DNA of 64,000 nt from Mesorhizobium sp. B2-1-8 (GCF_006442545.2 NZ_CP083952.1:4503501-4567500); one strand, 5' to 3'. Counted from the stretch's first letter, positions 36,566 through 44,945 are shown. Notes: generated from the letters alone by a model not told the origin. Made by a program: numbers and translations.

Positions 36566-36846
36566 ATCAACTGCTCCGCTTGCAAGCCCTGTCGGTTACC
36601 ACTGGGCGCCCCAATTGCTGGCCAGCGGCCTGGAATGGAAACACCTGAGCCGACTTCAATATAGGCCGGCAGTGACGGTTTTATTGCAGCCCGGGCGCGA
36701 TTGCGGCCGTTGCAAATTCCGCGATGTATGATCCATCGACGTCATCGCACGGCGACAAGCCGACCGAATTGTCCTACAAATCCCCGGTCGCGTTCCAGGC
36801 CTGCCCTTGGCGGCACGCCTCTTCAACAAAATCGTGAGGATCTGAG

Positions 36847-37890
36847 ATGGAATACCGCCCCCTTGGCCGTTCGGGCCTGAAGGTTTCGACACTGACGCTT
36901 GGCACCATGACCTTCGGCGGCGCCGGGCCCTTCGCCGCGGTCGGCAACAGCGATCTCGCCGAAGCCAAGCGGATGATCGACATGTGCATCGACGCCGGCA
37001 TCAACCTCATCGACACCGCGAATGTCTATTCGAACGGCCTGTCCGAAGAAATCATAGGCGAAGCGCTCGGCGGCAAACGCAAGAACGACGTGCTGATCGC
37101 GTCCAAGGCGCGGATGCGGATCGGCAAGGGCCCGAACGACGAGGGCCTGTCGCGCCATCATCTGATCCGCGAATGCGAGAAGAGCCTGAAGCGGTTGAAG
37201 ACCGATGTCATCGACATCTATTTCGTCCACGAGTGGGACGGCCTCACCCCGCTCGAGGAAACCGTTGCGGCGCTCGACACTTTGGTCAGCCAGGGCAAGG
37301 TGCGCTACATCGGCTGCTCCAACTATTCCGGCTGGCAGGTGATGAAGGCGCTTTCCATCAGCGACAGCCTCCATCAGCAACGCTTCGTCACCCAGCAGAT
37401 CCATTACACGCTGGAAGCGCGCGAGGCCGAGTACGAGCTGCTGCCGATCTCGGTCGACCAGGGGCTGGGCGTGCTGGTCTGGAGCCCGCTCGCCGGCGGC
37501 CTGCTGTCCGGCAAATACCGCCGCGACAGCCCGACCGCCCGCCAGCTCGCCGGCTGGTCCGAGCCGCCGATCCGCGACGAGGACCGGCTCTGGCGGATCG
37601 TCGATGTGCTGGTCGAGATCGGCAGGGATCGTGGAGTATCGGCGGCGCAAGTGGCCCTTGCCTGGCTGCTCGGCCGCCCTGCCGTCTCCTCGCTGGTGAT
37701 CGGCGCCCGCAATGACGTCCAGCTGAAGGACAACCTCGCGGCCGCGGCCCTGGAGCTCGGCAGCGAGGAACGCCAGCGCCTCGACGCGGTCAGCCGGCCG
37801 CCCCTGCTCTACCCCTACTGGCACCAGCAACTGACGGCGAAGGATCGCTTCGGCCCCGCCGACATGGTTCTCGACCGCAGCGATCTCTGA
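36847..37890 (+). CDS. Aldo/keto reductase
   Basis: A 347-aa NADPH-dependent TIM-barrel oxidoreductase. Catalytic-site motifs are INLIDTANVYSNGLSEE (Asp and Tyr near residues 57-62), the Lys in VLIASKARM, and His in DIYFVHEWDG. The cofactor phosphate-binding end is SLVIGARNDVQLKDNLAA. It resembles the YajO/Tas-like AKR group. It stands alone between ppk2 and the GT90 genes; substrate unknown. Confidence 0.92.
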   Translation: MEYRPLGRSGLKVSTLTLGTMTFGGAGPFAAVGNSDLAEAKRMIDMCIDAGINLIDTANVYSNGLSEEIIGEALGGKRKNDVLIASKARMRIGKGPNDEGLSRHHLIRECEKSLKRLKTDVIDIYFVHEWDGLTPLEETVAALDTLVSQGKVRYIGCSNYSGWQVMKALSISDSLHQQRFVTQQIHYTLEAREAEYELLPISVDQGLGVLVWSPLAGGLLSGKYRRDSPTARQLAGWSEPPIRDEDRLWRIVDVLVEIGRDRGVSAAQVALAWLLGRPAVSSLVIGARNDVQLKDNLAAAALELGSEERQRLDAVSRPPLLYPYWHQQLTAKDRFGPADMVLDRSDL

Positions 37891-37914
37891 TAGGTGTCAG
37901 GCCAAGAGCGAGAG

Positions 37915-38886
37915 CTAGCTGCCGATGAACCGCCAGAGCTCGGCATCGGGTTCGATCTGGCCGCTGAGCACGAAATATTTGTAGAGGGCGAGCAGGGAGA
38001 TCGCCTGCTCGTCCTGTTCATTGGAGAATTTGCGGCAATAGGCATTGGCAGCGGCGATGATGCGCTCCGCCGCGGCCGGATGCTGCTCGAAATAATCTAC
38101 CTTTTCACGGAGATCGGAGAAGTTCGGCTCGAGCGGCGCATAGTGGACACCGGCCTCGAGCTGGCTCTCGCCAAACCATGTTTCGTAGGTCGGCGGCGGC
38201 ATCAGACAGAGCGAGTTGGAATTCATGATCCATTTGAGGTTGGTCGCCACGTCATTGCCCTCCAACGAGACGATGTAGCGATAGCGCAGGTGCTGGCTGA
38301 TGCTGAGGAAGGGCTTGCTGTATTCAGCCGGCGCACTGCGCTTGTGCGAACCGGCGTCGCAGAACGGCAAGTCGCGCGCGACATCCAGGAACCGTGTCCT
38401 GATCGGATTGTTGAGGTCGCCGCGCCAGACCACGACCGGGCGTTTGTCGGCGAAGGCGACGGCGTCGGCGGGCATGTGGAAGTGGCGGAACTTGTTGAAC
38501 TTCATAATGACAGCGCTGCCGTTGTCGGCGCGGATCGGCCGGTCCTTGACGAGCGTCGGCACTTTTGGCACGCCCTTGACGTCGCCGAACTGCAGGTCGA
38601 TGAGCAATGACGGATCGAAATAGCGGGCAAATTCCCTCAGGTCGTAATAGTACATGCTCGGTTCAAAAGGTATCTGGTCGATGCGCACCGCATCCGGGCC
38701 TGGCGTAAAAGGGTCCTGCAGCTTGTTGTAGTGATTCAGCCGTCGGCGCACGGCCTCGTCCGAGAGCCTGGCCTGTTCCAGGCGGCCCGCCAGCCGTCGT
38801 CGGAAGATCGCCTGGGGTGCGATATCGCGCATGACGTTTCGCGCATAGTAGAAGACCCTTGCCGTCGTTCGTTTTATGGTGGCCAT
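37915..38886 (-). CDS. GT90 (CAP10/LpsA-type) glycosyltransferase, copy 1
   Basis: A 323-aa protein of the CAP10/LpsA glycosyltransferase family, which adds hexose or xylose to surface glycans such as the LPS core. Family blocks are VVWRGDLNNPIRTRFLD near residue 151, YIVSLEGNDVATNLKWIMNS near 203, and ETWFGESQLEAGVHYAPLE near 235. It is followed on its 5' side by a paralogue of identical length (39039-40010) in the same orientation, so the pair arose by tandem duplication. Each copy has its own upstream region. The exact linkage is unknown. Confidence 0.88.
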   Translation of the reverse strand: MATIKRTTARVFYYARNVMRDIAPQAIFRRRLAGRLEQARLSDEAVRRRLNHYNKLQDPFTPGPDAVRIDQIPFEPSMYYYDLREFARYFDPSLLIDLQFGDVKGVPKVPTLVKDRPIRADNGSAVIMKFNKFRHFHMPADAVAFADKRPVVVWRGDLNNPIRTRFLDVARDLPFCDAGSHKRSAPAEYSKPFLSISQHLRYRYIVSLEGNDVATNLKWIMNSNSLCLMPPPTYETWFGESQLEAGVHYAPLEPNFSDLREKVDYFEQHPAAAERIIAAANAYCRKFSNEQDEQAISLLALYKYFVLSGQIEPDAELWRFIGS

Positions 38887-39038
38887 CGTTCTCGTAATCT
38901 AAAACAAGCGCCACTAAACAGACAACAGCCGGGATGGTTCCGGCGGCATGATTGCGCATCGTTGGGCCACGCTTTCCGGCAGTGCCCGAACAGATGGCGC
39001 CGGCCTTGACGAGGCGCGCCGGGGGGATGCACCGGCAA

Positions 39039-40010
39039 CTAGCCCGTTATGTAGCGCCACACCTCGGCATGAGGTTTGATCTGACCCGAGAGCACGAAAT
39101 ATTTGTAGAGCACCAGCAGGGAGATCGCCTGTTCGGCCCGCTCGTCGTCGAATGTGCGGCAATAGGCGTTCGCGGCGGCGACGATGCGCTCTGCCTTCGC
39201 CGGATTCCGTTCGAAATATGCGACGTGTTCGGCAAGATTGGAGAAGTCTGCTTCGAGCGGTACATAGTGGACATTCGCCTCGAGCTGCCGCTCGGCAAAC
39301 CATGTCTCATAGGTCGGCGGCGGCATCATGCAGAGCGAGTTGGAATTCATGATCCATTTGAGGTTGGTCGCCACGTCATTGCCCTCGAGCGAGACAATGT
39401 AGCGATAGCGCTGGTGCTGGCTGATGCTGAGAAAGGGCCTGGCATATTCCGCTGGCGCATTCGGCTTGTGCGAGCCGGCATCGCAGAACGGCAGGTCGCG
39501 CACTGCCTTGAGGAATCTTGTCCTGATCGGATTGTTGAGATCGCCGCGCCAGACCACGGCCGGCAGCTTGTCGGTGAACGAGATGGTGTCAGCCGGCATC
39601 TGGAAATGGCGAAACTTGTCGAGCTTCATGATGATCGCGTTCTTGTCGTCATCACGGATCGGCCGATCCTTGACGATCGTCGGCATCTTCGGCACGTTCC
39701 TGACATCGCCGAATTCGAGGTCGATGAACAAACCGGGATCGAAGTAGCGGGCGAATTCCTTCAGGTCGTAATAGTACATGGTCGGGGTGAACGGCAGTTT
39801 GCCGATGCGCACGGCATTGCCGCTTGGCGCGAACCCATCCTGCAGCTTGTTGTAGTAGTTCAGCCTGCGGCGCACCGCCTCACCGGAAAGCCTGGCCCTT
39901 TCGAGACGGCCGGCCAGCCTGGCGCGAAACAGCGCCTGCGGAGCGACATCGCGCGCGGCGTTTCTCGCATAGTAGAAAACTCTTGCTGCGGTCCGCGAAA
40001 TTGTGGCCAT
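39039..40010 (-). CDS. GT90 (CAP10/LpsA-type) glycosyltransferase, copy 2
   Basis: Also 323 aa and colinear with copy 1 without visible gaps. The blocks VVWRGDLNNPIRTRFLK, YIVSLEGNDVATNLKWIMNS and ETWFAERQLEANVHYVPLE are conserved, while the N-terminal third and the C-terminus differ at many positions. Conservation of all putative donor-site residues suggests both copies are active; differences could change the acceptor. The 152 bases between the two copies hold no gene. Confidence 0.88.
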   Translation of the reverse strand: MATISRTAARVFYYARNAARDVAPQALFRARLAGRLERARLSGEAVRRRLNYYNKLQDGFAPSGNAVRIGKLPFTPTMYYYDLKEFARYFDPGLFIDLEFGDVRNVPKMPTIVKDRPIRDDDKNAIIMKLDKFRHFQMPADTISFTDKLPAVVWRGDLNNPIRTRFLKAVRDLPFCDAGSHKPNAPAEYARPFLSISQHQRYRYIVSLEGNDVATNLKWIMNSNSLCMMPPPTYETWFAERQLEANVHYVPLEADFSNLAEHVAYFERNPAKAERIVAAANAYCRTFDDERAEQAISLLVLYKYFVLSGQIKPHAEVWRYITG

Positions 40011-40209
40011 CGGTCACTTGATCAAAATAAACAGGCAGCTCTCAATTCATTGGCGCCCCGGGTTTCCTACATCATTGTGGCGCCCATCTGGCAAGCCCCC
40101 GCATCTCTTCGACACCAGCATCCACGCATTGTCGCTTCGGCTGTTGTGTTTGACGGCTAATGCTCCTAGGCAGGTTCAGGGCCGCAAGGCAGTGACAAAA
40201 GGAGCCGAT

Positions 40210-40356
40210 ATGGCGCGAGCACCAAACTACGATCAGGAACGCAAGGAGCGCGACCGCCAGAAAGCGGCCAAGAAGGCTGAAAAGCTGGCGGCCAAGGTTG
40301 CCGCGCGCGAACGTTCGAAGCCCGAGACCGAGACGGAGGCCGAAACCGAGGAGTAA
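40210..40356 (+). CDS. Small highly charged protein (48 aa)
   Basis: Begins MARAPNYDQERKERDRQKAA, followed by a Lys/Ala-rich helix and an acidic tail of Glu-Thr repeats. A strong AAAAGGAG precedes the ATG at 40210, and a hairpin follows the stop (stem 40364-40371 with 40376-40383). No family is recognised; the N-terminal basic and C-terminal acidic halves suggest a soluble helical peptide. Similar small charged proteins are common hypothetical genes in rhizobia. Confidence 0.7.
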   Translation: MARAPNYDQERKERDRQKAAKKAEKLAAKVAARERSKPETETEAETEE

Positions 40357-40363
40357 CGGCATG

Positions 40364-40383
40364 CGGCCCGCGAATGCGGGCCG
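40364..40383 (+). terminator. Hairpin after the 48-aa gene
   Basis: CGGCCCGC (40364-40371) pairs perfectly with GCGGGCCG (40376-40383) around GAAT. It has no T-tract, so terminator strength is uncertain. Confidence 0.45.
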
Positions 40384-40416
40384 TGCCTCAATGCGAATTG
40401 TCGGTGTCAGCCTATG

Positions 40417-40677
40417 TCAGACTGGCGCCTTGTCGCTGATGAAAACATCCACCTCCCGCGCCGCGGCGATGAAAGCGCGTCGGGCATTCATCGCCGGCTT
40501 GTCGCCGGCGAGCGCATCGTGGCAGGCCTGCAGCGCCGCGCGATGCTTGGCGCTGCGCTTCCCGGGCCAGCTGTTGAGAAGGTAATCGGAAGCCTCCCTT
40601 GCCGAACGCAAGAGCTGAGTGCTCCCCGCCGTGACGGATTTGACGGTCACGGGCGTTTCAAACCGATTGTTTTCCAT
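40417..40677 (-). CDS. DUF982 domain protein
   Basis: An 86-aa protein of the DUF982 family, small proteins expanded in rhizobia. Seen are FETPVTVKSVTAGSTQLLRS, ASDYLLNSWPGKRSAKHRAA, and ALQACHDALAGDKPAMNARR. Function unknown; members are often on accessory DNA, in line with this block. It has its own promoter region, next to the third 101-bp element. Confidence 0.85.
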   Translation of the reverse strand: MENNRFETPVTVKSVTAGSTQLLRSAREASDYLLNSWPGKRSAKHRAALQACHDALAGDKPAMNARRAFIAAAREVDVFISDKAPV

Positions 40678-40781
40678 CGCCGCTCTTACGCCATCGGCTT
40701 GCTTGAAGCGAGGCCGAAAGTGCGCTTCGCGTCAGACGCCGCCTGTTTTTCCGGCGAACGCTACCGTGCATAGCCCGCACT

Positions 40782-40882
40782 ACAGCATGTCGCGGCGAAT
40801 AGAATTCGCCCGACCTGCTGTAAGCTTCTGATTTCATGCATGTCGTTATCCCGGAACCGAGGACACTTCCGGGCGACATGCA
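40782..40882. repeat. 101-bp two-palindrome element, copy 3 (RIME-like)
   Basis: Same length and layout as copies 1 and 2. Its last base directly precedes the stop codon (TTA on the plus strand, 40883-40885) of the GntR gene, the same zero-gap placement as copy 1 has with the DUF6163 gene. Confidence 0.9.
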
Positions 40883-41548
40883 TTAAGCGGCGACGACGGC
40901 AAATCCCCTGGCGCGAAGGCCACGTCGGTCGTTGGCAAGCGACGTCACCAGCCGGTCACGGCTGCCGACGATGTGGGCCGACAGCATCCGCGCGGCTTCA
41001 TCGGCCTGACCAAGGCGTGTCACGGCAAGGATGGCGCGATGTTCGAGCCAGGCACGGCCAAGGGCCGTTTCGTCACGCACTTCCAGCCAGCGGGCGCGCG
41101 ACAGGCGCGTCATGGCGTCACGGACCGCCCGAAACAGGAATTCGTTGCCGGATAGCCGCGCCAGCTCGATGTGAAAATCCATGCCGACACGATGCCATTC
41201 CTCGCGCGGCGTGTTTTCGTCGCAGGAATCGAGCATCGCCTCGATGATATCGACAGCGCTCTTGTCGGCTTGCCCGCATGTCAGCCGCAGCGCCGCGACC
41301 TCGACCGCCTCGCGATAGACCGCGATCTGCTCGAGCTCGGCGAGGTTAATGGGCGAGACCGTCCAGCCGCGCCCGTCCCTGCCGACCAGTCCCTCGGTCT
41401 CCAGCCGCAGCAGTGCCGCCCTGACCGGCGTGCGCGAGGCGCCGAAGCGGCCTTCGATCCAGCGTTCGGTCAGCCGCTCTCCCGGCCCGATCTCGAGCGC
41501 CAGGATCATCTCGCGAAGCTGCCGTTCGACATTCTGCATCTGCGACAT
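40883..41548 (-). CDS. GntR-family regulator, FadR/FCD subgroup
   Basis: A 221-aa repressor. The winged helix spans residues ~5-68 (QLREMILALEIGPGERLTER, then GASRTPVRAALLRLETEGL), and the all-helical FCD effector domain ~80-210 has acidic/His metal-type ligands (for example in HRVGMDFHIELARLSGN). It is divergent from an MFS exporter gene; between them lies an inverted repeat likely to be its operator. The start at 41548 follows AAAGGA. Its probable role is to control the exporter in response to a small acid; the ligand is unknown. Confidence 0.9.
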   Translation of the reverse strand: MSQMQNVERQLREMILALEIGPGERLTERWIEGRFGASRTPVRAALLRLETEGLVGRDGRGWTVSPINLAELEQIAVYREAVEVAALRLTCGQADKSAVDIIEAMLDSCDENTPREEWHRVGMDFHIELARLSGNEFLFRAVRDAMTRLSRARWLEVRDETALGRAWLEHRAILAVTRLGQADEAARMLSAHIVGSRDRLVTSLANDRRGLRARGFAVVAA

Positions 41549-41600
41549 CGCGCATCCTTTCGGTAGCCGCATTGACAGCGACCGGCTTGAAGTTCATGAC

Positions 41601-41632
41601 GGATACCAGTTTGGTATCCCAAAATGGTATCC
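41601..41632. promoter_or_regulatory. Putative GntR operator
   Basis: GGATACCA (41601-41608) and TGGTATCC (41612-41619) form a perfect 8-bp inverted repeat with a 3-nt centre. A third half-site, GGTATCC, follows at 41626-41632. They lie in the divergent region, 32 to 63 bases upstream of the MFS start. Confidence 0.7.
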
Positions 41633-41663
41633 GCAGCAAGCGCCGATACCGGGCAGGCAGGAC

Positions 41664-42917
41664 ATGGCACAGGAAGACACGCGGCAAAGCGGTTATAATA
41701 TCCACTGGCGACGCAATCTCGCCGTCTGTTTCGCGGGCTCGTTCAGCACGCTCATCGCCATGACCCTGCTCTTGCCCTTCCTGCCGCTCTATGTCGAACA
41801 GCTCGGCGCACAGGGTCATGCCGCCATCGTACAGTGGTCCGGCATCGCCTATGGCGCCACCTTCTTCGCCGCGGCCATGGTCGCGCCGTTGTGGGGACGC
41901 CTGGGCGACCGCTATGGCCGCAAGGTGATGCTGGTACGCGCCTCCTTCGGCATGGCGATCTGCATGTCGCTGACGGGTATGGTCGAGACGGTCTGGCAGT
42001 TGGTTCTGCTGCGCCTGCTGATCGGCTTCGCCGGCGGCTATTCCTCGGGTTCAACCATATTGGTGGCCATGCAGACGCCGAAGGAGCGCTCAGGCTGGGC
42101 GCTCGGCGTCCTGTCGGCGGGCATCACGGCGGGCTCGCTGGTCGGTCCCCTGCTCGGCGGCGTGCTGCCGCCGGTGATCGGGATTCGCGCCACCTTCCTC
42201 TTGTCAGGCGGGGTGATCTTCCTCGCCTTCCTAGCGACGACTTTCCTCATCAAGGAGAACCCGCGCCAGAGGGCGGCCAAAGCCGCGCCGGCGGCAAAGC
42301 CGAAAAGCGGCTGGTCGCAGATCCCGGACAAGCGCCCGGTGGTGGCCATGCTGACCACCGGCATGCTGCTCGCCTTCGCCACGATGTCGATCGAGCCTAT
42401 CATCGCCGTCTATGTGCAGCAGCTCATCGAGGACCAGAGCCGGGTGACGCTCGTCGCCGGCGTTGTGATGTCGGCGGCCGCGCTCGGCACCATCCTGTCG
42501 GCGTCCTGGCTCGGCAAGCTCGCAGACCGGATCGGGCACTGGAACGTTGTCGTGGGAGCGCTGGCGGTCTCGGCGCTGCTGCTCATCCCGCAGGCTTTTG
42601 TCACCAACGGCTGGCAGCTCATCGGCCTGCGTTTCCTGATGGGCGTGGCGTTGGGCGGCCTCCTGCCCTGCATCACCAGTGTCATCAGGCACAACATCCC
42701 AGACGGCGTCGGCGGCAACGTGCTTGGCTTGGCGATCTCGGCGCAGTATGTCGGGCAGGTCGCGGGACCGCTGGCCGGCGGTTTTGTCGGCGGCCATTTC
42801 GGCATGCCGGCGGTGTTTCTCGGCACATCGGTGCTGATGGCGCTCGGTGCCGTATGCAACTGGATTGTCCAGTCGCGGCGGACGCGGCATATGGCACTGG
42901 AAGCGGGCAAGCCCTGA
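41664..42917 (+). CDS. MFS multidrug-type exporter
   Basis: A 417-aa 12-helix transporter. The motif between helices 2 and 3 is complete (GRLGDRYGRKVML near residue 80), and a helix-5 stretch GITAGSLVGPLLGGVL matches the antiporter signature of drug exporters. The two halves are joined by a basic loop around residues 198-215. The start at 41664 follows GGCAGGA. It is divergent from and probably repressed by the GntR regulator. Confidence 0.9.
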   Translation: MAQEDTRQSGYNIHWRRNLAVCFAGSFSTLIAMTLLLPFLPLYVEQLGAQGHAAIVQWSGIAYGATFFAAAMVAPLWGRLGDRYGRKVMLVRASFGMAICMSLTGMVETVWQLVLLRLLIGFAGGYSSGSTILVAMQTPKERSGWALGVLSAGITAGSLVGPLLGGVLPPVIGIRATFLLSGGVIFLAFLATTFLIKENPRQRAAKAAPAAKPKSGWSQIPDKRPVVAMLTTGMLLAFATMSIEPIIAVYVQQLIEDQSRVTLVAGVVMSAAALGTILSASWLGKLADRIGHWNVVVGALAVSALLLIPQAFVTNGWQLIGLRFLMGVALGGLLPCITSVIRHNIPDGVGGNVLGLAISAQYVGQVAGPLAGGFVGGHFGMPAVFLGTSVLMALGAVCNWIVQSRRTRHMALEAGKP

Positions 42918-42951
42918 GACTTACCCGACCCGCAGAAGGAGCACGCCGACC

Positions 42952-43320
42952 ATGAACCTCGCCGACCCAAACGGCAGCCGCCTCCTCGTGCTTGCCGGCG
43001 GTCTCGTCGGCGCGGCGGGGGTGGCGCTTTCGGCAGCAGCCGCGCATCGCGGCGGCGCCTTCATCGGCACGGCCGCGTCGTTCCTCCTGATGCATGCTCC
43101 GGTCTTTCTGGCCGTTGGCCTTGTCGGAGGAGCAAACCGCTGGCTGCGCATCGCAAGCCTCGTTCTGCTCGCCGGGCTCGTGCTTTTCGCGGGCGATCTT
43201 CTCGCCCGCGATTTCCTGGGATCGAGACTGTTTCCGATGTCGGCGCCAATCGGAGGCACCTTGCTCATCGTCGGCTGGCTGGCGATAGCAATTTCTGCCC
43301 TGGCACGCCCACGTTCCTGA
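42952..43320 (+). CDS. DUF423-like small membrane protein
   Basis: A 122-aa protein with four membrane helices. Features are LLVLAGGLVGAAGVALSAAAAH near the start and MSAPIGGTLLIVGWLAIAIS at the end, close to the DUF423 pattern. The start at 42952 follows AGAAGGAG. It lies 34 bases after the MFS gene on the same strand, so both are probably co-transcribed. Function unknown. Confidence 0.8.
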   Translation: MNLADPNGSRLLVLAGGLVGAAGVALSAAAAHRGGAFIGTAASFLLMHAPVFLAVGLVGGANRWLRIASLVLLAGLVLFAGDLLARDFLGSRLFPMSAPIGGTLLIVGWLAIAISALARPRS

Positions 43321-43338
43321 GGTTCAATCCAGCAGGAA

Positions 43339-43485
43339 TCAGCGCCGACGTTCGGGTCGGATCAGCAGATCACGATTGCGCGCGGCCGGCTTCTTCAGGC
43401 GCCTTGCCTCTGGCCGCTCGGCGGCAGGCATGATGCCCCAGTAGTTGCGATAAATATCTTCGAACAGATGCTGGATGGGATGCAT
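43339..43485 (-). CDS. Tiny gene A of a LacI-controlled pair (48 aa)
   Basis: Encodes 48 residues starting MHPIQHLFEDIYRNYWGIMP, with an Arg/Pro-rich tail. A GAGGAGA ribosome-binding site precedes the ATG. It is paralogous to tiny gene B (43545-43688): both begin M-H-P-(I/V)-x-x-L-F-(E/D)-D-I-Y-R-x-x-W. The 15-bp operator at 43502-43516 lies 17 bases upstream of the start. No family is recognised; there is no signal peptide or membrane segment. Confidence 0.7.
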   Translation of the reverse strand: MHPIQHLFEDIYRNYWGIMPAAERPEARRLKKPAARNRDLLIRPERRR

Positions 43486-43501
43486 GTCTCATTCTCCTCG
43501 T

Positions 43502-43516
43502 TTTGAATCGATCCAA
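43502..43516. promoter_or_regulatory. LacI-type operator O1
   Basis: TTTGAATCGATCCAA, a near-palindrome centred on a CG as is usual for LacI-family sites. It is identical to O2 and O3 and lies directly upstream of tiny gene A. Confidence 0.8.
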
Positions 43517-43544
43517 TCCACGGGCGTTGAAAAGAATAGGCTGA

Positions 43545-43688
43545 TTAGCCCCGATTGCGGACCACCAGGAAACGAAGGTCGCGAATCCATGGACCGGTTT
43601 CACCACGGCGCCTGGCTTTGTTGGCGGCCGACCCGATATTCCAGTCGCTGCGATAAATGTCATCGAACAGATAGTTGACAGGATGCAT
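43545..43688 (-). CDS. Tiny gene B of a LacI-controlled pair (47 aa)
   Basis: Encodes 47 residues starting MHPVNYLFDDIYRSDWNIGS, followed by a basic stretch (NKARRRGETG) and an end PWIRDLRFLVVRNRG. A strong AAAGGAGGAG precedes the ATG. It shares its N-terminal motif with tiny gene A, while the C-terminal halves differ. Operator O2 (43732-43746) lies 44 bases upstream. The strong translation signals argue that it is a real gene; function unknown. Confidence 0.7.
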   Translation of the reverse strand: MHPVNYLFDDIYRSDWNIGSAANKARRRGETGPWIRDLRFLVVRNRG

Positions 43689-43731
43689 GACGCTCCTCCT
43701 TTGGCCAGTCAAACAGTTCAAATCTGTTATT

Positions 43732-43746
43732 TTGGATCGATTCAAA
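43732..43746. promoter_or_regulatory. LacI-type operator O2
   Basis: TTGGATCGATTCAAA, the exact reverse complement of O1 and O3. It is positioned for the promoter of tiny gene B. Confidence 0.8.
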
Positions 43747-43779
43747 CATAAGACCATGATCGCCGCTGGTCAAGCAAAC

Positions 43780-43794
43780 TTTGAATCGATCCAA
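43780..43794. promoter_or_regulatory. LacI-type operator O3
   Basis: TTTGAATCGATCCAA, identical to O1, 59 bases upstream of the LacI-family start and 48 bases from O2. It fits autoregulation and possible O2-O3 looping. Confidence 0.8.
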
Positions 43795-43852
43795 CGAAAA
43801 TACTAGATGCGGCCCAGGAACGTGCTAAATGCATGTCAGGAGGCACGCGCAA

Positions 43853-44929
43853 ATGGCGTCACTCACCGCAGGCAATCGACGACCCGTACGGCTGGCCGAC
43901 ATCGCAAAGGCCGCCGGTGTTTCGCACGGCACGGCGTCCAACGTATTCAGCCGACCCGAGATCGTACGCGAGGAAGTGCGCGAACGGGTTCGCGCGGCTG
44001 CCGAGGCGATGGGATATGGCGGGCCCGATCCAAAGGGCCGGCTGCTGCGCGCCGGCAAGGTCAACGCCATTGGCGTTGCCACAGCCGAGCCCCTCTCCTA
44101 TTTCTTCGACGATCCGTTCGCGCGCGTCATGATGGCGGGCATCTCGCAGGCCTGCGATGCTACGGGAGCCGGCATTTCCCTGGTCTCGGCCGCCAACAAC
44201 GAGCAGCTTGCCTGGAACATCCAGAGCGCCCTTGTCGACGGCTTCATCGTCTTCTGCATCGAGGGCGGCTCGCGCCTGGTGGAGTTGGCACGCGAACGCA
44301 AGTTGCCCTTCGTCGCGCTCGACCTCGATTCCGAGGACGGGTCGGTCGCCGCGATCGGTGTCGACAACATCGCCGGCGCCGGCATGGCGGCCCGCCATCT
44401 CACCGATCTCGGACATCGCCGCTTCGCCGTCCTGGCGCTGCCCTTCGCCGACGACAGGACAGGCCTTGTTTCGGCCGAACAGGTCCGGGCCGCAACCTAT
44501 GCAGGGACGCGCGACCGCCTCACCGGCTATCTCCGGGAGCTTTCGCGGGTTGGCGTCGACATATCCAAAGTGCCCGTCTACGAGACCGCCAACGACTTGG
44601 CGAGCACGAAGGCGGGCCTAGAAACCATCTTCGCCTCCGACGCGCCGCCCACCGCCATCCTGGCCATGTCGGACAGAATAGCCCTGGTGGCGCTCGAATG
44701 GCTGGGCGCACGCGGGCTCAACGTGCCTGACGAAATTTCCGTCGTCGGCTTCGACGGGGTTCCGGAAGCCGCGGTGTCCGAGCCGCCATTGACCACGATC
44801 GCCCAGCCGATCGCCGAGATGGGCCGCCTTGCGGTCAGGGCGATCCTGGAGAGCGACGGGCCGGTCAGCCGGCAGCAACTGCCTGTCGAACTGATCGTGC
44901 GGGGCTCGTCGGGCCAGCCCCGCGGTTGA
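43853..44929 (+). CDS. LacI-family transcriptional regulator
   Basis: A 358-aa regulator with an N-terminal LacI helix-turn-helix (VRLADIAKAAGVSHGTASNV, residues ~12-31, then EVRERVRAAAEAMGY) and a periplasmic-binding-like effector domain (residues ~70-340). The latter includes GVDNIAGAGMAARHLTDLGHRR and VPDEISVVGFDGVPEA, typical of sugar-sensing members. The start at 43853 was chosen because AGGAGG lies nine bases upstream; the ATG at 43829 lies before this site. Three identical operators surround it, two serving the tiny genes. No sugar transporter or catabolic gene is adjacent, which is unusual. Confidence 0.93.
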   Translation: MASLTAGNRRPVRLADIAKAAGVSHGTASNVFSRPEIVREEVRERVRAAAEAMGYGGPDPKGRLLRAGKVNAIGVATAEPLSYFFDDPFARVMMAGISQACDATGAGISLVSAANNEQLAWNIQSALVDGFIVFCIEGGSRLVELARERKLPFVALDLDSEDGSVAAIGVDNIAGAGMAARHLTDLGHRRFAVLALPFADDRTGLVSAEQVRAATYAGTRDRLTGYLRELSRVGVDISKVPVYETANDLASTKAGLETIFASDAPPTAILAMSDRIALVALEWLGARGLNVPDEISVVGFDGVPEAAVSEPPLTTIAQPIAEMGRLAVRAILESDGPVSRQQLPVELIVRGSSGQPRG

Positions 44930-44945
44930 ACCGCCCCCGAACCGC

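Noticed and set aside
37915..40010. An IS or transposon as the cause of the GT90 duplication
   Set aside because: No transposase, terminal inverted repeats or direct repeats flank the two copies; simple tandem duplication suffices.
41834..42955. A second long plus-strand frame within the MFS exporter
   Set aside because: It is a +2 frame shadow with His/Arg/Gly-rich composition and no membrane helices.
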